A DNA stretch of 64,000 bases from SAR202 cluster bacterium bin90 (GCA_002238855.1 MPND01000017.1:1-64000), one strand, 5' to 3'. Positions 15,352 to 24,223 are shown, numbered from the stretch's first letter. The notes: a model not told the origin generated them from the sequence alone. Numbers and translations: made by a program.

Positions 15352-16983
15352 CTAGATCCTCTTGGCGCGGTTGCTGGTTATGGTTGCATAGTAGCTCGGG
15401 TCGAGTTCGCGAGAGGCAACCCACCTCGCGTCTTCCTCCAGCAACTCTTCGGGGACGGGACCCGCGTATGGTGGCTGCTCGAACCTTGGTGGAGACTCCG
15501 TTACGCGCGGGTCGTTCTGCTCCTGCAGCAGCGCCATGAGGCGTGAGTTCAGGTCGGCACGGATTTGCTCATACTCGCTGTCATTGGCGACGTTGTTCAT
15601 GTAGTGGGGGTCGTTGCGGAGATCGTAAAGCTCTTCCTGAGGTCGCTTCCCGAAGCCGAGTTCGAAGAGCGGCGTCACGTCTTCCTCCCCTCTGTGGTGA
15701 ATCATCCACATCTTGGTGGGGCCATGGTCTATATCTCCGTAGATAAACCGAATTGGTACGCTGAAATCCGGCGACATCGGCGGCACCGGCGCACTGTAAT
15801 CGTCCATTCCACCGGGGTCTCCCGTGGGCCAGCGGTCGGGCTCGAAGTTGTAGACGTAAAGGAAGTCGTCGGTGCGGATGCCCCTCATAGGGTATGGAAG
15901 AGCGCCCTCCCTGGATAGGACGTGCCTTTCGCGACCGGTAACGACGAAGTTCCGGTCTTCCTGAATGCGCCCGCTCTCGGTGGACTCAAGGAGCGGCATA
16001 ATGCTGGTGGCTGTCATGCCGGGCGGGGGCTCGACACCGGCGGCATCGAGGAAGGTGGGAGCGAGGTCCATCAGGTTCACGAGGTCGGTTATGGTGCGGC
16101 CGGGTTCCACGTGTCCGGGCCAGCGAACTGCCAGAGCCACTTCCTGGCCGATGTCATAGACGTTGCACTTTGCGCGGGGGAATCCGGGAATGCCGTGGTC
16201 GCCGCTGACGACAATCAGGGTGTTGTCCAGCTCGCCGAGTTCTTCGAGGCGATTGATGATCACTCCCAGACCTGCATCGACGGCGAGACATTCACCGAGG
16301 TAGTCGTTGAAGTCCTCGCGGATGTCGTGCACATCGGGGAGGAAGGCGGGCATGCGGCCTTTCAGGTCGTCGGGCTCCAGCCCCCAGAGGTTCTTGCCGG
16401 ACCCGCGCTCCCAGGAGCGGTGGGTGTTGGTGGGGCCCCACCAGTAGCAGAATGGCGTGTCGTCGGGTCTGGCGTCGAGGAAGCTGTCGAAGTTGGTTCT
16501 CACCTCGTCGAATAGCTCCTGCTTTGCGTCGGCAACCGATAGGGTGTCCAGTCGGCTGGTGACCTCCTCGGAGAAGTAGTCGTACCTGATGCCGCCGCTT
16601 TCATAAGCGTTGCGCTCTCCGCCGTAGGGAGCGTTGTAGTAGTGCCCGGGGGACCATACCTTGTACGTGTAACCGATGTGGTAGCCGGCTTCTTCCAGGA
16701 CGAGGGGGTAAGTCGGTATGGATTCGTCCCACTTCGCGCCGAATAGAATTGCTCCCTGTTGCGTCTGCCAGAAGTACCTGCCTGAGAGCAGTGAGCTGCG
16801 GCAGGGGGTGCAGCTGGGAGCGGGCACGATTGCGTTCAGGAAGAGCGCGCCTTCGTCAGCTATCCGGTCGAAGCTGGGGGTTTCGATTAGTTCGTGGATT
16901 GTGCTTTCGCCGGGCTGGTTGCGGTAGGCGCTGGCATACCTGCCCCAGTCGTCTGCGAATGCGAATACGATGTTAGGTCGCAA
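15352..16983 (-). CDS. Cys-type sulfatase, heparan N-sulfatase-like (paralog 2 of 4)
   Basis: The 543-residue product is closely similar along its length to the other three sulfatases. It keeps Asp11-Asp12, the formylglycine motif at Cys58 (SCTPCRSS), the KVW lysine and GDHGIPGFPRAKCNVYDIG. The start is TTG with GGAGG six bases upstream. No signal peptide is present. It differs from its neighbours mainly in the middle (YNAPYGGERNAYESGGIRY) and in the C-terminus, which ends RELDPSYYATITSNRAKRI. Such variation around a fixed active site suggests related but different sulfated substrates. A MITE separates it from paralog 1. Confidence 0.9.
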   Translation of the reverse strand: MRPNIVFAFADDWGRYASAYRNQPGESTIHELIETPSFDRIADEGALFLNAIVPAPSCTPCRSSLLSGRYFWQTQQGAILFGAKWDESIPTYPLVLEEAGYHIGYTYKVWSPGHYYNAPYGGERNAYESGGIRYDYFSEEVTSRLDTLSVADAKQELFDEVRTNFDSFLDARPDDTPFCYWWGPTNTHRSWERGSGKNLWGLEPDDLKGRMPAFLPDVHDIREDFNDYLGECLAVDAGLGVIINRLEELGELDNTLIVVSGDHGIPGFPRAKCNVYDIGQEVALAVRWPGHVEPGRTITDLVNLMDLAPTFLDAAGVEPPPGMTATSIMPLLESTESGRIQEDRNFVVTGRERHVLSREGALPYPMRGIRTDDFLYVYNFEPDRWPTGDPGGMDDYSAPVPPMSPDFSVPIRFIYGDIDHGPTKMWMIHHRGEEDVTPLFELGFGKRPQEELYDLRNDPHYMNNVANDSEYEQIRADLNSRLMALLQEQNDPRVTESPPRFEQPPYAGPVPEELLEEDARWVASRELDPSYYATITSNRAKRI

Positions 16984-17140
16984 GATTGTCCTCCAAGTTC
17001 TTATGGTTATGTCGTGTTGTCAGGATGGCATCCGGCAGTTTTGTTGCCCTACCCTGCCCTGCTGACGCTGCGCACACTATATGACAACGCTGTAGGGTGG
17101 TCAAACGGTGGGAGATGAATAAGGCCGGTCATCTCATTCG

Positions 17141-17222
17141 CTTCACCCCCATCCCCTGCCTTTGCAGGGGCAGGCTCCAACCTTCCCCCAATGGAGGGCT
17201 CCCATGGAGGGGGAAGGGACTT
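17141..17222. repeat. Double palindromic repeat between sulfatases 2 and 3
   Basis: Two nested hairpins occur: CCCCTGCCTTTGCAGGGGC, then CCTTCCCCCAATGGAGG...GGGGGAAGG. The second is the same core family as at 1311 and 37425. A similar first hairpin occurs at 25536-25601. Confidence 0.75.
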
Positions 17223-17237
17223 ATCGGGGCGCGGATG

Positions 17238-18875
17238 TCAGGCGCGGGGTTGCTCGGTTGGATGTGGTCGATTTCCGTACACGGTTGTGTACAGCCTTGG
17301 GTCGCGAGAGGCGAGCCATCTCATGTTTTCGGCGTGCCATTCATCATCTAATGGGCCTGCGAATGGTGGCTGCTCGAACCTTGGTGGGGATTCGGTTATA
17401 CGCGGGTCGTCCTGCTCTTGCAGCACTGACATGAGGTGGGAGTTCAGCTTGGCGCGAATCTGCTCGTACTCGCTGTCGTAGGCGACGTTTTGCATGTAGT
17501 CGGGGTCATTGCGGAGGTCGTACAGCTCCTCCTGGGGCCGCTTGCCGAAGCCCAGCTCGAATAGCGGCTTTACGTCTTCTTCCGCCCTGTTGTATATCAT
17601 CCAGACTTTTGTGGGGCCCTGGTCTATATCGCCGTAAGCTGACAGGGTGACTGTCCTTAATTCTTCCATTGATGGCGGCTCTGCGGTGTAATCTTCCAAG
17701 CCGCGGGGATCTCCGGCGGGCCAGCGGTCGGGCTCGAAATTGTGGATGTACAGGAAGTCGTCTGTGCGTATCGCCCTAATCGGATACGAAATGCCGCCCT
17801 CCCTGGAGATAGTATGTCTTTCGCGGCCGGTAACAACGAAGTCCCGGTCTTCTTGTATGCGTCCGCTCTCAGGGGATTCGAGCAAGGGTACGATGCTGGT
17901 GGCCGTCATTCCGGGGGGATGCTCTGCACCGGCGGCATCGAGGAAGGTGGGCGCGAGGTCCATCAGGTTAACGAAGTCGCTGACGACGCGACCGGGTGCC
18001 ACTTTGCCGGGCCAGCGAACTGCCATAGCGACTTCCGTGCCGATGCTGTACAGGTTGCACTTTGCCCTGGGGAATCCGGGGATGCCGTGGTCTCCGCTGA
18101 CGACAATAAGGGTGTTGTCCAACTCGCCTATTTCTTCGAGGCGTTCGAGGATCACTCCCAAGCCGGTATCGAAGGCTACGCATTCGCCGAGATAGTCGTT
18201 GAAGTCCTCGCGAATGTCGTGGACATCGGGGAGGAAGGCTGGCATGCGTCCCTTGAGGTCGTCGGGCTCGAGGCCCCAGAGTTCCTTGCCGGAGCCTTGC
18301 TGCCAGGTGCGATGGGTGTTGGTAGGGCCCCACCAGTAGCAGAAGGGAGAGTCATCCGGCCTGGCGTCGAGGAAGCTGTCGAAGTTGGTTCGTACCTCGT
18401 CGAATAGTTCCTGCTTTGCGTCGTCAACAGATAGAGCATCCAGTCGCGCCGTTGCCTCTTCGGAGAAGCTGTTGAACCTGACGCCTGCGGCTTCGTGTCC
18501 GGTTCGGGTTCCGCCATAGGGGGCGTTTGCGGTTATTCCGGGGGACCAGACCTTGTATGTGTAGCCGATGTGGTACCCGGATTCTTCGAGGATCAGGGGG
18601 TAACTCGGAATGGACTCGTCCCATCTGGCGCCGACGAGAATCGCGCCCAAGCCGGTCTGCCAGAAGTACCTGCCGGTCAGTATGGAGCTGCGGCAGGGGG
18701 TGCAGCTTGGAGCGGGAACGTGCGCGTTGAGGAAGAGCGCGCCTTCATCGGCGACGCGGTCGAAGTTGGGTGTTTCGATGAGTTCGTGGATGGTGCCTTC
18801 GCCGGGCTGGTTGCGGTAGGCGCTGGCGTATCTGCCCCAGTCATCCGCGAATGCGAAAACGATGTTTGGTCGCAA
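17238..18875 (-). CDS. Cys-type sulfatase, heparan N-sulfatase-like (paralog 3 of 4)
   Basis: The best start is TTG at 18875-18873 with GGAGG six bases upstream, giving 545 residues aligned at the N-terminus with the other paralogs; an upstream in-frame ATG would only add an unconserved 11-residue leader. Asp11-Asp12, the formylglycine Cys58 (SCTPCRSS), the KVW lysine and GDHGIPGFPRAKCNLYSIG are intact. The tail is WLASRDPRLYTTVYGNRPHP, resembling that of paralog 4. No signal peptide. The family needs a formylglycine-generating enzyme, and none is encoded in this window. Confidence 0.9.
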   Translation of the reverse strand: MRPNIVFAFADDWGRYASAYRNQPGEGTIHELIETPNFDRVADEGALFLNAHVPAPSCTPCRSSILTGRYFWQTGLGAILVGARWDESIPSYPLILEESGYHIGYTYKVWSPGITANAPYGGTRTGHEAAGVRFNSFSEEATARLDALSVDDAKQELFDEVRTNFDSFLDARPDDSPFCYWWGPTNTHRTWQQGSGKELWGLEPDDLKGRMPAFLPDVHDIREDFNDYLGECVAFDTGLGVILERLEEIGELDNTLIVVSGDHGIPGFPRAKCNLYSIGTEVAMAVRWPGKVAPGRVVSDFVNLMDLAPTFLDAAGAEHPPGMTATSIVPLLESPESGRIQEDRDFVVTGRERHTISREGGISYPIRAIRTDDFLYIHNFEPDRWPAGDPRGLEDYTAEPPSMEELRTVTLSAYGDIDQGPTKVWMIYNRAEEDVKPLFELGFGKRPQEELYDLRNDPDYMQNVAYDSEYEQIRAKLNSHLMSVLQEQDDPRITESPPRFEQPPFAGPLDDEWHAENMRWLASRDPRLYTTVYGNRPHPTEQPRA

Positions 18876-18910
18876 GATTTTCCTCCGAGTTGTGTGGTTA
18901 CGTAACATTC

Positions 18911-18999
18911 AGGAGTGGGCATAATTCATTCGTTATCCCCTCACCCTAACCCTCTCCCCTAGGGAGAGGGGACAAATTGCGGCAAATTATGCCCAGCCT
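18911..18999. mobile_element. MITE-like element, copy B
   Basis: The termini AGTGGGCATAATT and AAATTATGCCCAGCC are inverted repeats. The centre is the hairpin CCCTCTCCCC-tagg-GAGAGGGG. It fills most of the gap between sulfatase paralogs 3 and 4, in the same kind of position as copy A. Confidence 0.75.
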
Positions 19000-19029
19000 C
19001 AATTGACGATTGTTAGAGCGGAATCCGGA

Positions 19030-20646
19030 CTATGGCGCTTCGTCTCCGTACACCATTGCGTACACCTTGGGATCCTTAACAAAGAGCAGTCTCTTGTTTT
19101 CAGCGTGCCACTCTTCGGGAACGGGGCCGCCGTATGGTGGGAATTCGAACCTTGACGGGGACTCAGTTACGCGCGGATCGTCCTGTTCCTCAAGGACTGC
19201 TATGAGGCGAGAGTAGAGGTCGGCACGAACTTGCTCATATTCGTCATCGTAGGCGACGTTCACCATGTAGTCGGGGTCTTTGCGGAGGTCGTAGAGTTCT
19301 TCCTGGGGTCGCTTGCCGAAGCCTAGCTGGAAGAGCGGTTTCACGTCTTCCCGCGCCCTGTTGTAAATCATCCATGCCTTGGTGGGGCCGAGGTCTATGT
19401 CGCCGTACACTACGAGGTAGTTGGTCAGAATGTCCTCCCAGGGGGGCGGCACTGCATCGTCGTCGTCCAAGCCGTCGGGGTCTCCAGCGGGCCAGCGGTC
19501 GGGCTCGAAGTTATGGATGTACAGGAAGCCGTCAGTACGGATTGCCCTCTGGGGATAGGGAAGATGGCCTTCCCTTGCGAGCATGTGGCGCTCCCGACCT
19601 GTTACGACGAAGTCCCGTTCCTGTTCAACTCTGCCGCTTTCGGTGGAGTTCAGCAGCGGCATGAGGCTGGTGGCCGTCATGCCTTCGGGGTAGTCAACGC
19701 CGGCTGCGTCCAAGAACGTGGGCGCGAGGTCCATCAGGTTCACGAAATCGTTGATGACGCGGCCGGGTGATACGTGCCCGGGCCAGCGGACAGACATGGC
19801 GACTTCCGTGCCGATGTTGTAGAGGTTGCACTTTCCCCTGGGGAATCCGGGGATGCCGTGGTCGCCGCTTACTACCAGCAGGGTGTTGTCCAGCTCGCCG
19901 ATTTCTTCGAGGCGTTCGAGGATTACACCCAGTCCCATATCGAAGGCGACACATTCGCCGAGGTAGTCGTTGAAGTCCTCGCGTATGTCATGCACATCGG
20001 GCAGGAAGGCGGGCATGCGGCCTTTCAGGTCGTCGGGGTCGAGGTCCCAGAGTTGCTTGCCGGAGCCGCGTTCCCAGGTGCGATGGGTGTTGGTGGGACC
20101 CCACCAGTAGCAGAATGGCGTGTCGTCCGGTCTGGCGTCGAGGAAGCTGTCGAAGTTGCCTCTCACCTCCTCGTACATTTCCTGTTTTGCACTGGCAACC
20201 GACTTATCTCCCAGCAACTTCGTGACTTCCTCGGAGAATTCGTTGAACCTGATGCCGGCGGACTCGTAGGCTGTGCGCTCGCCGCCATAGGGGGCGTGTT
20301 CGGTCAGCCCGGGCGTCCAGACCTTGTATGTGTAGCCGATGTGGTAGCCGGCTTCTTCAAGGATCAGGGGGTAAGTCGGTATGGATTCGTCCCACCTTGC
20401 TCCGGCGAGAATTGCGCCCAAGCCAGTCTGCCAGAAGTACCTGCCTGAGAGGATTGAGCTTCGGCAGGGGGTGCAGCTTGGAGCGGGGACGTGGGCGTTG
20501 AGGAACAGGGCACCTTCTTCGGCGACGCGGTCGAAGTTTGGCGTCTCGATGAGTTCGTGGAGCGTGCCTTCGCCTGGTTGGTTGCGGTAGGCGCTGGCGT
20601 ACCTGCCCCAGTCGTCTGCGAATGCGAATACGATGTTTGGTCGCAA
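19030..20646 (-). CDS. Cys-type sulfatase, heparan N-sulfatase-like (paralog 4 of 4)
   Basis: The start is TTG at 20646-20644 with GGAGG upstream, giving 538 residues. This is the first gene of the series in transcription order. Asp11-Asp12, Cys58 in SCTPCRSS, the KVW lysine and GDHGIPGFPRGKCNLYNIG are present. The region THRTWERGSGKQLWDLDPDD matches paralog 1 most closely in DLDPD. No signal peptide. Together the four genes form a same-strand array of about 7 kb, most easily explained by repeated tandem duplication of one ancestor, with divergence since then. Confidence 0.9.
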   Translation of the reverse strand: MRPNIVFAFADDWGRYASAYRNQPGEGTLHELIETPNFDRVAEEGALFLNAHVPAPSCTPCRSSILSGRYFWQTGLGAILAGARWDESIPTYPLILEEAGYHIGYTYKVWTPGLTEHAPYGGERTAYESAGIRFNEFSEEVTKLLGDKSVASAKQEMYEEVRGNFDSFLDARPDDTPFCYWWGPTNTHRTWERGSGKQLWDLDPDDLKGRMPAFLPDVHDIREDFNDYLGECVAFDMGLGVILERLEEIGELDNTLLVVSGDHGIPGFPRGKCNLYNIGTEVAMSVRWPGHVSPGRVINDFVNLMDLAPTFLDAAGVDYPEGMTATSLMPLLNSTESGRVEQERDFVVTGRERHMLAREGHLPYPQRAIRTDGFLYIHNFEPDRWPAGDPDGLDDDDAVPPPWEDILTNYLVVYGDIDLGPTKAWMIYNRAREDVKPLFQLGFGKRPQEELYDLRKDPDYMVNVAYDDEYEQVRADLYSRLIAVLEEQDDPRVTESPSRFEFPPYGGPVPEEWHAENKRLLFVKDPKVYAMVYGDEAP

Positions 20647-21061
20647 ATTAGACCTCCGAGTGGCTGAAAATGCCTGTCCTTGGCGTAGTGGCGTACTGCT
20701 GCTGCAGGGGCGTGTCATGCCGTTACGCCGCTGACTATATGGACACAGGGGGTGGCAGTCAAGCGGTTGGAGACGGAGGGAGGACTCAGGACGGTGCTTG
20801 CAGGGGGATTACTCGTCAGCGCCATGCAGTTTGCGCAGGCATGGCACGTCACGGTCGGTTTGCTTTGAGCGCGCAGGCACTCGGCTGCACTCAGAGCAAA
20901 GTGTAGATTAGACAGACATGAAATGGCTGAGGTGCAACGATTTTAGATTCTTCACTCCGCAGGGCTGCGTTCAGAATGACAGTATGGGGAGGGCTGCGTT
21001 CCTGAATGACAATAGGCTGGGACGGTGTTCAGGGTGAAGTGAATCCATATTTTGTTTTAGC
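20647..21061. other. Non-coding gap with degenerate repeats
   Basis: This 415-base gap lies between the sulfatase array and the SDR gene. At 20946-20982 a segment with inverted ends (ATTCTTCACTCC ... GTTCAGAATGAC) is followed by a partial second copy (GGGCTGCGTTCCTGAATGAC, about 20990-21010). No gene with a convincing start and composition was seen. It must contain the promoter for the sulfatase array, but no clear -35/-10 pair stood out. Confidence 0.5.
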
Positions 21062-21844
21062 CTAGTTTGGGGCGCTGGTGAGGAGGAAGCCGCCATCAAC
21101 GGGGAGGGTTACGCCGGTGATGAAGCGGGCGTCGTCGCTGGCGAGGAAGAGGGCGGCGTTGCCGATGTCCCAGCTTTGGCCTTCTACGGGGAGGGGCGTG
21201 GAGGACTGACGCATTTCGCGGGAGGCGGATGAGGCGGATTCGAGGCGGGGCGTCCACATTAGGCCGGGCATGATGCAGTTGGCGCGGATGTTGTCGGCGG
21301 CGTGGTCGAGGGCGAGCGCACGGGTGAGGCCGACTACGGCGGACTTGTTGACGGTGTACTGGGCGGAGGATCTGCCGGGCTTGGGTCGGAGGGCGGTTAC
21401 GGATGAGACGTTGATGATGGAGCCGCTGCCGGCGTTCTTCATGTGGGGAACGGCGTAGCGGCACATGTTGACCATGCTCATGAGGTTGACGGATGCGCTG
21501 CGATACCAGTCCTCGTCGGTGGCTTCGACGACGCTGCCGCCGCCACCACCGCCGCCGACGTTGTTGTGCAGGATGTGGACTGCGCCGTAGCGTTCGACTG
21601 CCGCTGCAACTACATTGTGGCAGTCGTCGGGGTTGGTTACATCGGCGGTCGCGGTGGATGCCTCGCCGCCTTCTTCGGTGATTATCTGCGCCGTTGCCTC
21701 TGCCCATTCGCTGACGGCGTCAACGAGGAGGACCTTTGCGCCTTCACGGGCGAAGAGGATGGCTGCCGCCGCGCCGTTGCCGACGCCACTGCCGCCGTAA
21801 GTGCCCGCGCCGCTGACAATGGCTACTTTGCCGGTGAGTCTCAT
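21062..21844 (-). CDS. Short-chain dehydrogenase/reductase
   Basis: The 260-residue product is a classical SDR that oxidises or reduces a carbonyl/alcohol with NAD(P)H. The N-terminal nucleotide-binding loop is GAGTYGGSGVGNG, a longer variant of TGxxxGxG. NNVG around residue 94 and a glycine-rich insertion follow (seven glycines in a row). The catalytic residues are Ser147/148, Tyr163 and Lys167 (AQYTVNKSA). Asp42 at the end of strand 2 favours NAD over NADP. The C-terminal VTLPVDGGFLL is standard. GGAGG precedes the ATG. The substrate is unknown. Confidence 0.92.
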   Translation of the reverse strand: MRLTGKVAIVSGAGTYGGSGVGNGAAAAILFAREGAKVLLVDAVSEWAEATAQIITEEGGEASTATADVTNPDDCHNVVAAAVERYGAVHILHNNVGGGGGGGSVVEATDEDWYRSASVNLMSMVNMCRYAVPHMKNAGSGSIINVSSVTALRPKPGRSSAQYTVNKSAVVGLTRALALDHAADNIRANCIMPGLMWTPRLESASSASREMRQSSTPLPVEGQSWDIGNAALFLASDDARFITGVTLPVDGGFLLTSAPN

Positions 21845-21923
21845 TTGGTGCCTCCGATACTTTGCACTGACAGAGATGTGAAGGCTATGCCTGTCACCGT
21901 GGAATGTCTTGTATTCTGCAACA

Positions 21924-21951
21924 CTGGATTCCTGCCTCCGCAGGAATGACG
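21924..21951. repeat. Second copy of the CTGGATTCC...GGAATGACG palindrome
   Basis: CTGGATTCCTGC-CTCC-GCAGGAATGACG; compensating changes keep the stem paired relative to the copy at 13370-13397, which supports selection on or recent spread of the hairpin. Confidence 0.75.
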
Positions 21952-21968
21952 AATTGGTGGAGTGGGGA

Positions 21969-22385
21969 CTATTGAGCTTCGTCGAGGATGTGGAGGTACA
22001 TGAAGGCTCCGGTGAAGGTGGTGGTTTCTTCGCAGTGGCCGCCGACCATCTCGCCGGAGGGGCGTGCGGCTGCGAGGTGGATGTGGACGCGGATGCCTGA
22101 GTCGGAGTCGGGCAGAGGCTGGATGTAGCCTTCTGCGCTGACTAGCTCGAGGTTTTCGTCCACGGTTGTGCGCTCGAACTCGGGGTTGCCGTCGTCGTAG
22201 CGGCAGAGGTTTCGCAGGTTGAGGTGGCGCAGGCTGCCGATGCAGGATGTGATGGCGGCTTCGCGGATGCCGTTGGCGAGTGCGAACTGCTCAAGGCCGG
22301 CGACGAGGGACTCGCCGGGGCCGAAGCGGAGGTATGTCATGCGGGTTGTGTCGATTTGCCAGGACTGGGTTGTTTGGGTTGTCAT
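21969..22385 (-). CDS. PPC/DUF296-domain protein
   Basis: The 138-residue product matches the PPC (plant and prokaryote conserved, DUF296) domain: YLRFGPGESLVAGLEQFA, then IREAAITSCIGSLRHLNLRN, then the metal-site strand VHIHLAAARPSGEMVGGHC. In the family a small trimeric beta-barrel carries histidines that can bind zinc; His-x-His and the later GGHC are present here. Its role in bacteria is not established, although some act as regulatory or DNA-associated proteins. It lies downstream of no obvious operon partner. Confidence 0.85.
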   Translation of the reverse strand: MTTQTTQSWQIDTTRMTYLRFGPGESLVAGLEQFALANGIREAAITSCIGSLRHLNLRNLCRYDDGNPEFERTTVDENLELVSAEGYIQPLPDSDSGIRVHIHLAAARPSGEMVGGHCEETTTFTGAFMYLHILDEAQ

Positions 22386-22557
22386 GTGGGGATCCTTTCG
22401 GTGACATAAACCAGATGCTGAGTTAAAGTGAAATTACACGGACGGACTGATGCACTCTTCATTGGACCGGAGTTATAGTAGAAAAGGACGAGCGACCCGC
22501 AAAGGTCGCAACTATCTATCAAACGAGCAAGATAAGCAAGTATTGGAGTTACACGCA

Positions 22558-22755
22558 ATGAAGGTAACCTACGATACTTATACTGATACGCTTCGCATTA
22601 TACTCACCGACTCCGCCATTGACGAGAGCGACGAAGATAAGCCTGGCGTCGTGCTCGACTATGACAAGGATGGCAATGTTGTGGGAATGGAGATACTGGA
22701 CGCATCAAAGAGGATGGAGATTCCGGACTCAGTCGAGTATGCAGTGGTTGGGTAA
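22558..22755 (+). CDS. DUF2283 family protein (solitary)
   Basis: The ATG at 22558 is preceded by TTGGAG and gives a 65-residue product of normal DUF2283 length. MKVTYDTYTDTLRIIL then KPGVVLDYDKDGNVVGMEIL and a terminal SVEYAVVG fit the family closely. An in-frame ATG at 22450 would add a basic, unconserved leader. Unlike the copy between rpoB and rpoC, no DUF4258 partner is adjacent. Function unknown. Confidence 0.85.
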   Translation: MKVTYDTYTDTLRIILTDSAIDESDEDKPGVVLDYDKDGNVVGMEILDASKRMEIPDSVEYAVVG

Positions 22756-22769
22756 CGCGTCGCCATTCT

Positions 22770-22812
22770 CATCACCCAGATTCTAACCTTCCCCATTGAT
22801 TGGGGAATGGGT
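22770..22812. repeat. Palindromic intergenic repeat
   Basis: CATCACCCAGATTCTAACC, then TTCCCCATTGATTGGGGAA: a shorter member of the CCTTCCCCC family, placed between the convergent DUF2283 and beta-propeller genes, where it could also serve as a terminator. Confidence 0.65.
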
Positions 22813-22825
22813 TTTGTGCCGGCGG

Positions 22826-23479
22826 TCAGAGTTCAATGCGGCAGACGCGGGCGCTGGGGTCGCAGCAGAACCAGAGGGCGCCTTGGTGCATTGTGAGGCC
22901 GTGGAGTTCGGGTTCTGGGACGTGGATTTCGTCGTGGATTTCGCCGGTGTCGGGGTCGAGGCGGTGGATTTTCTGCATTGCGCGGTCAGCACACCACATT
23001 GTTTCGCCGTCCCAAGCTATGCCGTGCGGGGCTGCGCCGGGTGTGGGGATGGAGTGGCGGACTTCAAGTGTCTCTGAATCAAGAAGGTACAGGCGCAGGG
23101 CGGGCTTGATGGCTACCCACATGGTATCGCCGAGCCATTCCATGCCGTGCGGGCGGTTGTATGAGGGGCCCTTGTCGCGTGGGTCGTGGAGGCCGGTGCC
23201 GGGAGGTTCGCAGTATTCGACGGTCGTGCCGTCAAGGTTGAGCTTGTAGAGGCGGGAGTTGTGCGTGGAGGCGACCCAGACCTGATCGGGAGTGCAGGTG
23301 ATGCCGCTGGAGCGATAGGTCTCGGTGGGAACGTCGAGCATTGCCTCGCCGGTCTCGTAGTCGAGCTTCTGCAGGCGGGCTTCGTCGTCAGCGGAGATTA
23401 CCCATAGGCCGTCGTCGGCAGCCTGCAGACCGTTGGGACGGGTGCAGGGGGTGAGCCACATGTCTTCGATCTTCGGCAT
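22826..23479 (-). CDS. Beta-propeller protein, streptogramin-lyase/NHL-like
   Basis: The 217-residue product consists of about five blade-like repeats of the form W-V-x-S/A ... L-x-x-L-D-x-x-T-G/E (for example LWVISADDEARLQKLDYETG, VWVASTHNSRLYKLNLDG, MWVAIKPALRLYLLDSETLE, MWCADRAMQKIHRLDPDTGE). This is the seven-bladed propeller pattern of Vgb-type lyases and NHL-repeat proteins, though shorter than usual. No signal peptide is seen. Catalytic residues for streptogramin cleavage could not be confirmed, so the lyase name indicates fold only. Confidence 0.75.
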   Translation of the reverse strand: MPKIEDMWLTPCTRPNGLQAADDGLWVISADDEARLQKLDYETGEAMLDVPTETYRSSGITCTPDQVWVASTHNSRLYKLNLDGTTVEYCEPPGTGLHDPRDKGPSYNRPHGMEWLGDTMWVAIKPALRLYLLDSETLEVRHSIPTPGAAPHGIAWDGETMWCADRAMQKIHRLDPDTGEIHDEIHVPEPELHGLTMHQGALWFCCDPSARVCRIEL

Positions 23480-23586
23480 TGGGGCGCTCCTTGGGTGCGG
23501 GGTGTGGGTGTGATTCTAACATGTAAGCAATAGATCAGAGTTGAGAATTTACAGGACATGCGGTGGTTCTCATTGGACGAGGAGTG

Positions 23587-24003
23587 TTAGAAGGGATTGA
23601 CGACGGTGACGCCCTCGTAAGACTGCCCGGCATTGAGGTCCTCAGTCAGAATCTGAGTGCATTCCGCTCTGTGGGCGGCGGCGACTATCAGGGCATCCCA
23701 GTACGCGATGCCATGCTGCCTGTGTATTTCGATGGCGTGGCGAACCATTCGGAAATCCAAGTCTATAACCGGCAAGATGCTGAGTAAATCCAGCACTTGC
23801 TCGGCTTCCTCCGCAGATAGCGGATTGGGGATGCGCTTAGTCACCACGGTAAAGAATTCGCCAATAACCTGCACAGATAGGACCGCGGTTTCGCCTTCAA
23901 TGCCTTGCTTTAGTATCTCTCGCGCTCGCGCTTGCTTAACTGGTTCGTCAATGTCGTAGGCATAGACAAGGATGTTGGTGTCTATGAAAGATCTATCGGG
24001 CAT
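23587..24003 (-). CDS. vapC: VapC-type PIN-domain ribonuclease toxin
   Basis: MPDRSFIDTNILVYAYD opens the PIN fold with Asp8. Acidic residues follow in SVQVIGEFF and in GIAYWDALIVAAAH, with TQILTEDLNAG near the end. These are the metal-binding positions of VapC toxins, which cut RNA (often tRNA or rRNA). The 138-residue length is normal. The ATG at 24003 overlaps the antitoxin gene by 11 bases, the usual coupling in vapBC operons. It lies 420 bases from a tRNA-Val gene on the other strand. Confidence 0.9.
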   Translation of the reverse strand: MPDRSFIDTNILVYAYDIDEPVKQARAREILKQGIEGETAVLSVQVIGEFFTVVTKRIPNPLSAEEAEQVLDLLSILPVIDLDFRMVRHAIEIHRQHGIAYWDALIVAAAHRAECTQILTEDLNAGQSYEGVTVVNPF

Positions 24004-24223
24004 GGAGGTCTTCCCGAGTCCAGTCACGCTGTCCCATACCCCGACTTAACCTTGCAAAGGAGTCTTCAAGGAGGCGGATGCGCTCGCGTCTCTCTGCCGC
24101 GTCGCTGTCTGCCAGCCAAGTTAGATAATCCCTGACCATTGCCGTGAGAGTGGTGTCCTTGTCGATGGCGATCTTGCGGACTTTCTTAACTATATCCTCA
24201 TCAATGTTGAGTGTAATATTCAT
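23993..24223 (-). CDS. vapB: VapB-like ribbon-helix-helix antitoxin
   Basis: MNITLNIDEDIVKKVRKIAI then TTLTAMVRDYLTWLAD is a ribbon-helix-helix DNA-binding domain (DUF6364-like), followed by a charged tail (RDWTREDLHAR) that would wrap the toxin. The 76-residue gene has GGAGGG eight bases before the ATG and overlaps vapC by 11 bases. A possible promoter on the same strand lies 40-70 bases upstream (TTGTAT, 16 bases, TAAAAT). Confidence 0.88.
   Translation of the reverse strand: MNITLNIDEDIVKKVRKIAIDKDTTLTAMVRDYLTWLADSDAAERRERIRLLEDSFARLSRGMGQRDWTREDLHAR

Noticed and set aside
15922-16515. Plus-strand frames opposite the sulfatases (several near 200 codons)
   Set aside because: They recur in the same relative place in each paralog, as expected of shadows of a conserved coding sequence.
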